A DNA stretch of 64,000 bases from JACCZX01 sp963807155 (GTDB lineage Bacteria > Pseudomonadota > Gammaproteobacteria > Burkholderiales > Burkholderiaceae_F): NCBI GenBank assembly GCA_963807155.1, contig CAWEAZ010000035.1:62001-126000 (forward strand). The letters run 5' to 3'. Within the stretch, counting starts at the first letter, position 1, and the number at the start of each line of letters is the position of its first letter. The position numbers and the translations under genes were made by a program. Below the pieces are notes generated by a model, which worked only from the letters and a program-made list of their open reading frames with translations, made no database searches and had not been told where the DNA came from. Shown here one piece after another: positions 9,430-16,979 of the stretch.

Positions 9430-10180
9430 ATGAAATTCATCAAGCTGGGCCTCGTTGCCGCGGCATTGATGACCGTCTCGGGCGTAAGTCTCGCCCAGCA
9501 GAAGGACATCAAGATCGTCGATCCGCGCGAAAGCCCCTATGTAATCGATCCGCGTGGGGTCGTTGTCATGAACCCGTTCGGCCTGTGCTGGCGGACCGGT
9601 TTTTGGAGTCTCGAGCGCGCCAGAACCGCCAAGGTCGAAGGCAGTCCATTCCCAGTCGGCTGCGTGTGCGACAAGGCACTGATGCCGAAAGAAGTATGCG
9701 AGCCGCCACCGCCGCCACCCGCACCGCCGGCCCCGCCGCCGCCGCCGCCAGCACCACCGGCGCCGCCTGCTCCGACCAGCGAGAAGGTGACGTTTGCAGC
9801 CGATGCGTTGTTCGACTTCGACAAGGCAACGCTGAATCCGGAAGGCCGTGCCAAGATGGACGATCTCGTGTCCAAACTGGCCGGTGTGAGCCTTGGAGGT
9901 GATCATCGCGGTTGGCTACACAGACCGTATCGGCAGCGATGCTTACAACCTGAAACTTTCGCAACGTCGTGCGCAGGCTGTTAAGGATTACCTTGTCACC
10001 AAGGGAATCGAGCCGAACCGCGTCTACACCGAAGGCAAGGGTGAAGCCAATCCGGTCAAGCAGTGCGCGGATCCGTCACCGAAGGGTGAAGTCCGCAATC
10101 AGAAGCAGCTGATCGATTGCTTGCAGCCGAACCGCCGCGTCGAAGTTGAAGTGGTGGGTACGCGTCCGATCAAGCGCTAG
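9430..10180 (+). CDS. ompA: OmpA family outer-membrane protein with Pro-rich linker (frameshifted)
   Basis: The signal peptide is residues 1-22 (MKFIKLGLVAAALMTVSG). A short Cys-containing N-terminal region and a 35-residue run of Pro/Ala follow. The C-terminal OmpA domain ('LFDFDKATLNPEG', 'VGYTDRIGSDAYNLKLSQRR') binds peptidoglycan in the periplasm. There is no eight-strand barrel; the N-terminal part is too short for one, so this is the small betaproteobacterial OmpA-like protein. One extra G in the GG at 9895-9896 breaks the frame: removing it restores L-E-V-I-I-A-V-G. RBS GAGG lies 8-9 nt before the ATG. A strong terminator follows. Confidence 0.88.
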
Positions 10181-10212
10181 CCAAGTCGTTAAAAAGAAAG
10201 CTTGCGCAAACT

Positions 10213-10240
10213 AGCCCCGCTTCGGCGGGGCTTTTTTTTG
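10213..10240 (+). terminator. Rho-independent terminator after ompA
   Basis: AGCCCCGC-TTCG-GCGGGGCT is followed by a run of eight T. The perfect stem with a UUCG tetraloop is a classic intrinsic terminator. It separates ompA from ubiG. Confidence 0.9.
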
Positions 10241-10279
10241 CCTGCTTTTGCAGATTCGCGGTTGCGTAACATCCGATGC

Positions 10280-10982
10280 ATGGGCGACAACGTCGATCAG
10301 GCCGAACTTCTGAAATTTGGTGAGTTGGCGGCCAAGTGGTGGGACCGCGAAGGACCGATGCGTCCGTTGCATGACATGAACCCTGCCCGGCTCGATTGGA
10401 TCGATCAACATGCCTCGCTTGCAGGCAAACGCGTGGTTGATGTCGGTTGTGGCGGCGGCGTGTTGACCGAGGCCATGGCGCAAAAAGGCGCTGTTGTGAT
10501 CGGTATCGACCTGGCCGAGAAGCCCACTGAAAGTCGCGCAACTGCATGCGCTGGATGCCAGGGCGCGCGTCGAGTATCGGGAATGTGCGGCCGAAACTCT
10601 CGCCGATGCAGAGCCTGAAAGCTTCGACGTCGTGACATGCATGGAGATGCTCGAACACGTTCCCGAACCTGCGCAAACGGTTCAGGCCTGCGCCACATTG
10701 GCCAAGCCGGGCGGCTGGGTGTTTTTTTCCACGATTAACCGCAACGTCAAGGCATTCGCGCTGGCGATCGTCGGTGCGGAATATGTCTTGAATCTGTTGC
10801 CGCGCGGTACCCACGAATACGCGAAGTTTCTTAAGCCAAGCGAACTCGCTCGGTACGCGCGCGGAGCCGGACTCGAGGTGCGCGAAGTGATCGGCATGCG
10901 GTACAACCCGTTTACCAAAAGTGCGACATTGGGAAGCGACACCGGCGTCAACTATTTGATGGCGTGCCGCAAACCGGGATGA
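10280..10982 (+). CDS. ubiG: Ubiquinone biosynthesis O-methyltransferase (frameshifted)
   Basis: UbiG performs both O-methylations of the ubiquinone ring with SAM. The N-terminus 'ELLKFGELAAKWWDREGPMRPLH' is diagnostic, and motif I is 'VVDVGCGGGVLTEAMA'. Later marks are 'MEMLEHVPEP' and 'NRNVKAFALAIVGAEY'. An extra A at about 10526 breaks the frame; without it the text reads LKVAQLHALDA and continues correctly. The restored length is about 233 residues. The stop overlaps the gph start as ATGA, so the two are translationally coupled. Confidence 0.9.
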
Positions 10983-11643
10983 AGCCGGCCGTCCGGCTGG
11001 TTCTGCTCGACCTCGACGGTACGTTGGTCGATAGCGCGCCAGATCTTGCGGCCGCGGCAAATCGAATGCGCATCGCGCGTGGCATCGAACCGTTGCCCAT
11101 CAGCGAGCTGCGTCCTTTCGTGTCGCACGGCGCTCGGGGAATGGTCGGACGTGCTTTCAACGTCACGGTTGACGACGCTCGTTACGCCGAGTTGCGCCAG
11201 GAGTTCCTGCGCGAGTATGAATCGGCGCTGTGTGTCGAATCTGCGCTTGTTTCCCGGCATGGACGACACGCTGCAACAGTTGGAGCAGCGCGGCATCAAA
11301 TGGGGAATCGTCACCAACAAGTTCGCGCGTTTCACATTGCCGCTGGTGCAGGCGCTGAAGTCTTTCGGACCGTGCGGCGTGCGTCGTCAGCGGCGACACC
11401 ACGAAGTTTTCGAAGCCACACCCGGCACCCTTGCTGCACGCGCTCGCCACAGCGGCTATGGATGCCAGTGCGGCCATGTACGTCGGCGACGATCAGCGTG
11501 ACATCGACGCAGGACATGCAGCCGGCATGCGTACCGTAGTTGCGAGTTACGGCTATCTCGGCAACGGCGTACCGTATCAAGATTGGGGCGCGGATGACAT
11601 CATTCATGCGCCGCAGGAGTTGTTAGCGTTACTTGCGAAGTAG
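10979..11643 (+). CDS. gph: Phosphoglycolate phosphatase (frameshifted)
   Basis: This is a HAD-family phosphatase: motif I 'LLDLDGTLVDSAPDL' at the N-terminus, motif II 'IVTNKFA', and the C-terminal 'YVGDDQRDIDAGHAAGM'. It removes 2-phosphoglycolate, which arises from DNA 3'-end repair. The frame breaks at least twice (about 11240 and about 11375-11400), with coherent segments in all three frames. The restored length is about 221 residues. The start overlaps the ubiG stop. Confidence 0.85.
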
Positions 11644-11843
11644 GATCGAAGTGCGCGAATCTCGCCGTCACGCCGGAAGATCTGCGCGCACTCGCCAACC
11701 AGCGCGCGACAGTCGTACGCAACCGGCTGGAGACTGAAGGCAAGGTCCCGCGCGAGCGGCTATTCCTGGTCGAGCCGAAACTCGACGCCGCTGATATCAA
11801 GGACTCCGGGGCGAAAACGCGGGTTGATTTTTCGCTGAAGTGA
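11640..11843 (+). pseudogene. C-terminal remnant resembling a DUF748/AsmA-like protein
   Basis: A frame beginning around 11640, inside the end of gph and without a good start, reads VTPEDLRALANQRATVVRNR... EGKVPRERLFLVEPK... DFSLK and stops at 11843. The pattern 'DL..LA..RA..V...L......R.FL..P' resembles the C-terminal end of DUF748 (AsmA-like periplasmic) proteins, which are normally about 1000 residues long. No upstream body is present. I read this as the tail of a deleted gene, or of one moved elsewhere, left between gph and tmRNA. The family assignment is from memory of the pattern only. Confidence 0.45.
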
Positions 11844-11875
11844 CGCATCTTGTAGACGTACAATTCGATTTCTTT

Positions 11876-12237
11876 GGGGGCGACCTGGCTTCGACGTGGG
11901 TCGTGAAGGATCTCAGGGCATGCCGAGGACCAGTCACCTCGTAAATCCATCTGGAACACTACAAACGCCAACGAAGACGCGTTTGCTTTAGCCGCTTAAT
12001 ACCGGCTAGACGCTGCACTAGCTGGCCCCTGGGCTAGGTTAGGCAACTAACAGCAGCGCCATTTACAGAGGCTGGATGCCACCGGAGTCACGACGGCGGC
12101 ATCGAGATCAGTGACTGGCTGCGCGTCGGCCTGCCGATCGGCCAAGCGCGCAGTGAGATTTAAATAGACCGGCTACGCATGTAGAACTGGATCTGGATCA
12201 TTCGCGGACGCGGGTTCGATTCCCGCCGCCTCCACCA
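11876..12237 (+). ncRNA. ssrA: Transfer-messenger RNA (tmRNA)
   Basis: The 5' end GGGGGCGACCTGGCTTCGAC and the 3' end TTCGATTCCCGCCGCCTCCA-CCA pair as a tRNA-like acceptor arm with an encoded CCA. The T-arm is GCGGGTTCGATTCCCGC. The tag frame at 11967-11999 reads A-N-E-D-A-F-A-L-A-A-stop, close to the ANDERFALAA-type tag of betaproteobacteria. tmRNA rescues ribosomes stalled on broken mRNAs and adds a degradation tag recognised by Clp proteases; clpA and clpS lie elsewhere in this window. Confidence 0.95.
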
Positions 12238-12378
12238 CCACACTCTGTCCTGTGAGTGCAATGCAGTGCAGGACAGTTGCCGTAAGTTGGACTTCAATTT
12301 CCGAGACGAACGCGCTACACGCCCGCCGCTTGCGGAGAGTGTGAACCTCCGGGAGCCACTGTGGACTCCCAGAGAGCA

Positions 12379-12957
12379 CTAGCCTTGGCGGCGTCGAGCG
12401 AGGCCCAAGCCAACGAGCCCAAAGGCAAGTAGCGCAAGGGTGGTCGGCTCCGCGACTTCCCGTTCGCTGCGGAAGTACACACTGATGTGCAAGGTGTTCT
12501 GCGTCTGCGTAAGCCCGAGATCGGTGAAGGGCGGATTTCTGAACGGAGACCCCCAGGTACCCGCCAGCACGCCGTCCTCGAGCAGATACCCCACCAACCC
12601 ATTCATATCGAACTGCGCGGACGCGCCACCTTTAAAGATCAGCATCGCGTCGGTCCAGCTGCTATCGAAGAGCGATGTGATATCCCAGCTACCGCCTTGT
12701 CCACCAGCGCCGGTCGGCGAATTGAAAATTTGGGAAGCGAACTGCCAGTTGGTGAAACCAAAAAAGGCTTCCTGGTTCACGGTGAACGGGAGTGCGCTGA
12801 CATCATCAGTCGGCGCATCGAGTGTGTACTGGCAGAAGGCGCCGCCGCTGACCAAACCGCTGATATTCGACGGACAGGGGAGCACGGCCGCGGTTGCACT
12901 GCCATAAGCGAGCGTGCCGAGCGATAAACACGCCGCCATTGCAAATTTCCGAAGCAT
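12379..12957 (-). CDS. PEP-CTERM sorting domain protein
   Basis: The protein has 192 residues with a signal peptide (~1-23, ending ATA-A) and a C-terminal sorting signal 'AEPTTLALLAFGLVGLGLARRR'. This is a PEP-like motif (AEP here), a hydrophobic helix and an Arg cluster, as recognised by exosortase. The middle is Gly/Ser/aromatic-rich with two Cys and has no family I recognise. Expected fate: exported, processed by exosortase EpsH/XrtA and surface- or matrix-associated. No exosortase is in the window. AAAGGAG lies just before the ATG, and a sigma-54-type promoter is 37 nt further upstream. It is intact. Confidence 0.85.
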   Translation of the reverse strand: MLRKFAMAACLSLGTLAYGSATAAVLPCPSNISGLVSGGAFCQYTLDAPTDDVSALPFTVNQEAFFGFTNWQFASQIFNSPTGAGGQGGSWDITSLFDSSWTDAMLIFKGGASAQFDMNGLVGYLLEDGVLAGTWGSPFRNPPFTDLGLTQTQNTLHISVYFRSEREVAEPTTLALLAFGLVGLGLARRRQG

Positions 12958-12993
12958 CGACGGCTCCTTTCAAAAGGGCGAGGATCGCAGTCA

Positions 12994-13009
12994 AGCAAGA
13001 GTCAGTCCA
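12994..13009 (-). promoter_or_regulatory. Sigma-54 (RpoN)-type promoter of PEP-CTERM gene
   Basis: On the minus strand the site reads TGGACTGACTCTTGCT. The -24 GG and -12 GC are exactly 10 nt apart and TTGCT is perfect; the -24 block matches TGGCACG only partly. Predicted start of transcription is near 12982, about 25 nt before the ATG with the ribosome site between. Confidence 0.55.
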
Positions 13010-13083
13010 AAGGTGCGGCCAGTATGCCAAGAGACTGAACGGACAAGAACTTTTGCTTTGTGGGTCAGCGCTGCTTCGCCGTG

Positions 13084-13104
13084 ATGTAAAACGCTTCGAC
13101 ATGC
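13084..13104 (-). promoter_or_regulatory. Putative enhancer-binding-protein site upstream of PEP-CTERM gene
   Basis: On the plus strand it reads A-TGTAAAA-CGCTTC-GACATGC. The same TGTAAAA-N6-GACA-Y-GC pattern stands upstream of the second PEP-CTERM gene at 14107-14127. It lies 74 nt upstream of the sigma-54 site, a suitable distance for an activator such as PrsR. The identity of the regulator is inference. Confidence 0.5.
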
Positions 13105-13380
13105 ATCGTGACGGGCGCGTGCAAAATTGACTTACACGATACGTCACCCACACTGGGGCGGCTCTTGAGCTGACACCGTGAGTCCGACCTCCACTGGAAT
13201 CTGCCACGATCATCTCACCAACGCTTGACAAGCGTCGTGGCGTCGTGCGCATCGGACCCGGTCGAAACTCATGCGCCGCTGTATTGCTGAAATGCAAGGT
13301 GCGAGTGTCAAAAATGGCGACAGCGCATCACTCCAGCCGAGCACGGCACTTGTAGCGGTGCCAGCGCGGTAGAGATGCCG

Positions 13381-13984
13381 CTACCCTCCTAATCGCTGTC
13401 TGCGTTGACGTGCGAGGCTGAGTCCGGCCAACCCAAGAGCAAGAAGTGCGAGCGTTCCGGGCTCAGGGATCTGCTGAAGCTGAAGGAACCCACGGATTTC
13501 CCCGCCGGGGAAGAGATCCGAGTGTATGTTGAAGTAAGCCAAACCCGCATTGAAACCGGCGAGCAACGCATCGTCAGCATTGGCCAGTACGCCGCCCGCG
13601 AAGTTAGTAACGAACGCCGCAGTGAAAGTTGTAGAGGTCATCCAGATCGAGCAGAGGAGATGTATAGCTTCCAGCTGACACGCCAACGGGGAAACCAGGC
13701 AGCGTGCCTGGCGTGACTGCAACACCTACGGTCCCGGTGCCCGGGGCCGCCGTGCAGCAATGGATGTGGGCGACGGTAGTTACTCCCGACAGGCCCGACC
13801 AATTGGCATTAATGAGAAGCGTGTTCGCGACGTTGTCGTAATCAACTGTGACAAATCCGCTTCCCGTTGCGCCCATTACCTCGGGCGCTAGAGTTGCCGT
13901 ATAGGGAATGATTGCGGCCTGACTTGGGGGTATTGCCGTAAACAGCAGTACGGTAAGCGCGATCACTCGGGCGGTTAGCATCAT
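13381..13984 (-). CDS. CHRD domain protein with PEP-CTERM signal (frameshifted)
   Basis: The signal peptide is residues 1-23. A CHRD (chordin-type) domain follows, with 'AHIHCCTAAPGTGTVGV' in the first half and 'YFNIHSDLFPGGEIRGFL' in the second, both conserved. It ends with 'IPEPGTLALLALGLAGLSLARQRRQ', a canonical PEP-CTERM. One extra A in the AAA at 13625-13627 breaks the frame; without it the text joins as D-L-Y-N-F-T-A-A-F-V. The restored length is about 200 residues. AGGAG lies 8 nt before the first ATG. It has its own sigma-54-type promoter and upstream motif. The protein should be exported and exosortase-processed; the function of bacterial CHRD proteins is not settled. Confidence 0.85.
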
Positions 13985-14037
13985 GACGTGATCTCCTGAG
14001 TGTAGAAATCGATAACTTTTTTAGGGAGAGTTCGGTC

Positions 14038-14053
14038 AGCAAGTTCCGCGCCA
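14038..14053 (-). promoter_or_regulatory. Sigma-54 (RpoN)-type promoter of CHRD/PEP-CTERM gene
   Basis: On the minus strand the site reads TGGCGCGGAACTTGCT, matching the consensus TGGCACG-N4-TTGCW at all but one position. Predicted transcription start is near 14026, about 42 nt before the ATG at 13984. This is the strongest promoter match in the window. Confidence 0.75.
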
Positions 14054-14106
14054 AACCATGAGAATCGCATTGATTCAATCACATCGCGCATGCTGCGGCA
14101 GCGGCA

Positions 14107-14127
14107 CTGTAAAAAAGGCTGACACGC
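14107..14127 (-). promoter_or_regulatory. Putative enhancer-binding-protein site upstream of CHRD gene
   Basis: On the plus strand it reads C-TGTAAAA-AAGGCT-GACACGC, sharing TGTAAAA-N6-GACA-Y-GC with 13084-13104. It lies 53 nt from its sigma-54 site. The other copy is 74 nt from its site, a difference of 21 nt, or two helical turns. Confidence 0.5.
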
Positions 14128-14432
14128 TCGAGCGAACGTGCAATTAGGACTGAGCCTCATCATCCCCACGCACTTCGTTTCGCGCTTGGATGCGCGTCGT
14201 GATGATGCGTAGAGACCCCTAGCTATGAGTCTCCCACCGCCTCGATTTCAAGTGCGCATTGGAGCGTTTTCGCACACAGGCGTTGGATGGATCCAACCAA
14301 TCGCGCTGATCGATTGGACTTGCGCGTACTGGAACTCAACTTCTCTCGACAAATGCAACTAGTTGGAGCGTTGCGTTGTATAGCGTCCGATGGCATCGTG
14401 ATTGTCCTTCTTCCTCGACCGATAGGTTGTTC

Positions 14433-15170
14433 ATGAATCTCCGTTTGTTCGTCGGCGTTGTCCTTTCGCTTTTCTCCTCCATAGTGTTTGCGCAATGGGA
14501 ATTACTGCCGGGGTTGGCGACCGACATCGGCGTTGGAGCACGCGGCGACGCGATGGTGGTCGGTGTCGATCGAGTCGAGGGCGGTCATTCCCTCTACCGT
14601 TGGGTCGGCAGCGATTGGCAAATTGTTCCGGGCGGCGCCGTACGCCTCGACGTCGATCCGCAAGGCAATCCATGGGTCGTGAATAGTGCAGGTCAGATCC
14701 TGCGCGCCGGCGCCACAGGTTGGCAGCAACTGCCCGGGCTCGCCAGCGACATTGGGATTGGAGCAAATGGCTCAGTGTGGGTCGTCGGCGTTACACCGAC
14801 GCCGGGTGGATTCACGATTCATCGCTGGAACGGCCGCGACTGGGACTTGGTACCTGGTGGCGCAGTACGAATCGACATTGATCCGCGCGGCAACCCGTGG
14901 GTAGTCAACGATGCCGGCAATATCTTGCGGCGGACAAGCAAGGGGCAATGGCAGCGTCTACCCGGTAGCGCAACAGCCGTGACACTGGCGACCGACGGTA
15001 CAGCCTGGATGCTCGGTGCCGACCGCGTGCCTGGCGGCTACAGCATCCACCGCTGGAGCGGCGACAGATGGCGTCGCGTCAATGGGGGCGGTGTCGCGCT
15101 TTCTGCCGGCCCAACGCCGTGGCTTGTTAACTCCGATAACCAAATCTTTCGCTGGAATGGAAAACGCTGA
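14433..15170 (+). CDS. Secreted tectonin-type beta-propeller protein
   Basis: A signal peptide (MNLRLFVGVVLSLFSSIVFA) is followed by about 225 residues made of three tandem ~75-residue units. Each unit holds two blades: 'W..LPG.A.DI.(V/I)...G..W(V/M)(V/L)G' and then 'I.RW.G..W..V.GGAVR(L/I)D.DP.GNPWVVN..G.I.R'. This predicts a six-bladed tectonin (TECPR-like) propeller, a fold known in lectins and pattern-recognition proteins. It is probably a periplasmic or secreted binding protein, perhaps for glycans. The ATG at 14433 is the one that starts the signal peptide. It is intact, stands alone, and faces away from the CHRD gene. Confidence 0.75.
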   Translation: MNLRLFVGVVLSLFSSIVFAQWELLPGLATDIGVGARGDAMVVGVDRVEGGHSLYRWVGSDWQIVPGGAVRLDVDPQGNPWVVNSAGQILRAGATGWQQLPGLASDIGIGANGSVWVVGVTPTPGGFTIHRWNGRDWDLVPGGAVRIDIDPRGNPWVVNDAGNILRRTSKGQWQRLPGSATAVTLATDGTAWMLGADRVPGGYSIHRWSGDRWRRVNGGGVALSAGPTPWLVNSDNQIFRWNGKR

Positions 15171-15191
15171 GTCCGATGCGAGAATCTGCTG

Positions 15192-15677
15192 ATGGCCGAT
15201 AACACCGACATCCCAACGCTGCGCCGCATCCTGCACAACAACCGGCGTATCGCTGTGGTCGGCATCTCGGCCGAATGGCACCGGCCCAGCTTTTTCGTCG
15301 GCAAGTATTTACTGGAACACGGCTACACGATGATTCCGGTGAATCCGAAGTACCGTGAACTGCTCGGACAACGGTGTTATCCAGACCTGGCATCGGCGCG
15401 CGCTGCCGGCGCAATCGACATGGTCGATTGCTTTCGGAAGGCCGAAGACATCGGGCCGCTCGCAGACCAGGCCATCGCCATCGGCGCAAAGACTCTTTGG
15501 ATGCAGCTGGGCGTCGTCAATGACGCGGCGGCCGACAAGGCACGCGCTGCCGGGCTTGATGTCGTGATGAATCGCTGCGTAAAGATCGAGCACGGACGAT
15601 TGTTCGGCGGACTTAACTGGGCCGGCGTCAACACTCGCGTGATCTCCGCTCGGCGTCCGCGCCAATTGCCTTATTAG
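15192..15677 (+). CDS. CoA-binding domain protein (YccU family)
   Basis: The protein has 161 residues and is a stand-alone Rossmann-type CoA-binding domain: 'RRIAVVGISAEWHRPSFFVGKYLLEHGY' and 'IPVNPKY' near the N-terminus, and 'DCFRKAEDIGPLADQAIAIGAKTLWMQLGV' and 'NRC(V)KIEH' later. These are the marks of the YccU group. The biochemical role is not established. It lies 3 nt before metY and is probably co-transcribed. Confidence 0.85.
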   Translation: MADNTDIPTLRRILHNNRRIAVVGISAEWHRPSFFVGKYLLEHGYTMIPVNPKYRELLGQRCYPDLASARAAGAIDMVDCFRKAEDIGPLADQAIAIGAKTLWMQLGVVNDAAADKARAAGLDVVMNRCVKIEHGRLFGGLNWAGVNTRVISARRPRQLPY

Positions 15678-15680
15678 CGG

Positions 15681-16979
15681 ATGGCGGATCGCGCGTTCGG
15701 CATCGAGACGCTTTGCCTGCATGCAGGACAACTGCCCGATGCGGTCACTGGGTCGCGCGCGCAACCGATTTACCAAACCACCAGCTACGTATTCGATTCA
15801 GCCGATCACGCGGCGAGCCTTTTCAATCTACAGACGTTCGGCAATGTTTATTCGCGCATCAGCAATCCGACGGTAGCCGTGTTCGAAGAGCGCGTCGCCG
15901 CGCTTGAAAACGGCCGTGCCGCACTGGCGACGAGTTCGGGGATGGCTGCGCAACTCACGGCGATCCTGGCGATTGTTCAGCCCGGCGAGCACATCGTTGC
16001 GTCGAGTCTGCTCTACGGCGGCACGTACTCCCAGTTCGCGGTCACGCTGCCGAAGATGGGCATTCAGGCGACGTTGGTCGATCCCGACGATCCCGAGAAT
16101 TTTCAGCGTGCGCTGCAGCCGAACACGCGGCTTGTTTACGCAGAGACGCTCGGCAATCCAAAGATCAACGTGCTCGACATCGAGCCCATCGCCGCGATTG
16201 CGCACGACGCGCAGATTCCGCTGATGATCGACAACACGATGCCGTCACCTTACCTGTGTCGCCCGTTCGATTGGGGTGCCGATATCGTTGTGCACTCGGC
16301 GACAAAGTACATCGGCGGACACGGCACGACCATCGGTGGCGTACTGGTCGAAAGCGGAAAGTTCGACTGGGGCAACGGCAAGTTTCCCGACATGGTGGCG
16401 CCATCGAAGGGATATCACGGCGTCAAGTTCTGGGAGACTTTCGGCGACTTTGCGTACACGATGAAAGCGCGCATGGAAGTGCTGCGCGTGCACGGCTCGT
16501 CGCTCGCACCTTTGTCGGCGTGGTTGCTGCTGCAGGGACTGGAGACCCTGCACGTTCGGATGGAACGTCATGTGCAGAACGCGCGGCGGGTTGCAGAATT
16601 TCTAGAAACGCATCCGCGCGTTGCGTGGGTCAACTGGCCTGCACTGAAGTCAAGTCCCTATTACGCGTTGGCGAGGAAATATTTCCGCACAATCGATGGC
16701 GAGCCCGGCGCATCGAGCGTGATGACGTTCGGCATCAAAGGCGGCGCCTCGGCCGGTGAAAAATTCATCGATGGTTTGCAATTCCTGTCGCATCTCGCGA
16801 ACATCGGCGATGCGAAATCGCTGGTGATTCATCCGGCTTCGACTACGCACCGCCAGTTATCCGAAGACGAGCAGCGCGCGGCCGGTGTACTGCCCGAAAT
16901 GGTGCGGCTATCGATCGGCATCGAGTCGATCGACGACATTCTGTGGGACCTGGAACAGGCGCTCGAACAAAGTAGCTGA
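15681..16979 (+). CDS. metY: O-acetylhomoserine sulfhydrylase (Cys/Met metabolism PLP enzyme)
   Basis: The protein has 432 residues and is intact. Marks of the Cys/Met metabolism PLP family are 'TLCLHAGQ' and 'QTTSYVF' at the N-terminus, 'YSRISNPT', 'LATSSGMAA', and the PLP-lysine segment 'HSATKYIGGHGTTIGG'. The long form with a 'DIPLMIDNT'-like segment and 'FGIKGG' favours O-acetylhomoserine aminocarboxypropyltransferase (MetY), which makes homocysteine from sulfide and an acyl-homoserine. Use of O-succinylhomoserine cannot be excluded. Its TGA stop abuts the TCA (reverse-strand TGA) of the convergent BKACE gene. Confidence 0.85.
   Translation: MADRAFGIETLCLHAGQLPDAVTGSRAQPIYQTTSYVFDSADHAASLFNLQTFGNVYSRISNPTVAVFEERVAALENGRAALATSSGMAAQLTAILAIVQPGEHIVASSLLYGGTYSQFAVTLPKMGIQATLVDPDDPENFQRALQPNTRLVYAETLGNPKINVLDIEPIAAIAHDAQIPLMIDNTMPSPYLCRPFDWGADIVVHSATKYIGGHGTTIGGVLVESGKFDWGNGKFPDMVAPSKGYHGVKFWETFGDFAYTMKARMEVLRVHGSSLAPLSAWLLLQGLETLHVRMERHVQNARRVAEFLETHPRVAWVNWPALKSSPYYALARKYFRTIDGEPGASSVMTFGIKGGASAGEKFIDGLQFLSHLANIGDAKSLVIHPASTTHRQLSEDEQRAAGVLPEMVRLSIGIESIDDILWDLEQALEQSS

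Larger units (their letters stand above)
12958..13380. other. 423-nt gap with regulatory motifs between two PEP-CTERM genes
   Basis: No credible gene. The part nearest 12957 holds the sigma-54-type site (12994-13009) and a TGTAAAA-N6-GACA motif (13084-13104). A weaker copy of the motif is at 13120-13139. The rest (13140-13380) shows nothing I can name. Confidence 0.5.
13985..14432. other. 448-nt divergent intergenic region
   Basis: No credible gene. It holds the sigma-54-type promoter and upstream motif of the leftward CHRD gene and must also hold the promoter of the rightward propeller gene at 14433. A perfect 7-bp-arm dyad, GTTGGAT-GG-ATCCAAC (14282-14297), lies about 140 nt before that gene. 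I found no sigma-54 site on the plus strand. Confidence 0.5.

Noticed and set aside
12173..12379. Small minus-strand reading frame containing a VVEAAGIEPAS-type segment
   Set aside because: It is antisense to the 3' end of tmRNA; this is a well-known false protein arising from tRNA-like sequence.
12806..13297. 163-codon minus-strand frame upstream of the PEP-CTERM gene
   Set aside because: It overlaps the promoter motifs and the gene in another frame and shows no domain.
14224..14245. Possible repeat of the tmRNA 3' end (attachment site)
   Set aside because: CTCCCACCGCC resembles CTCCCGCCGCC only over a short stretch, which chance explains in GC-rich DNA. No integrase is present.
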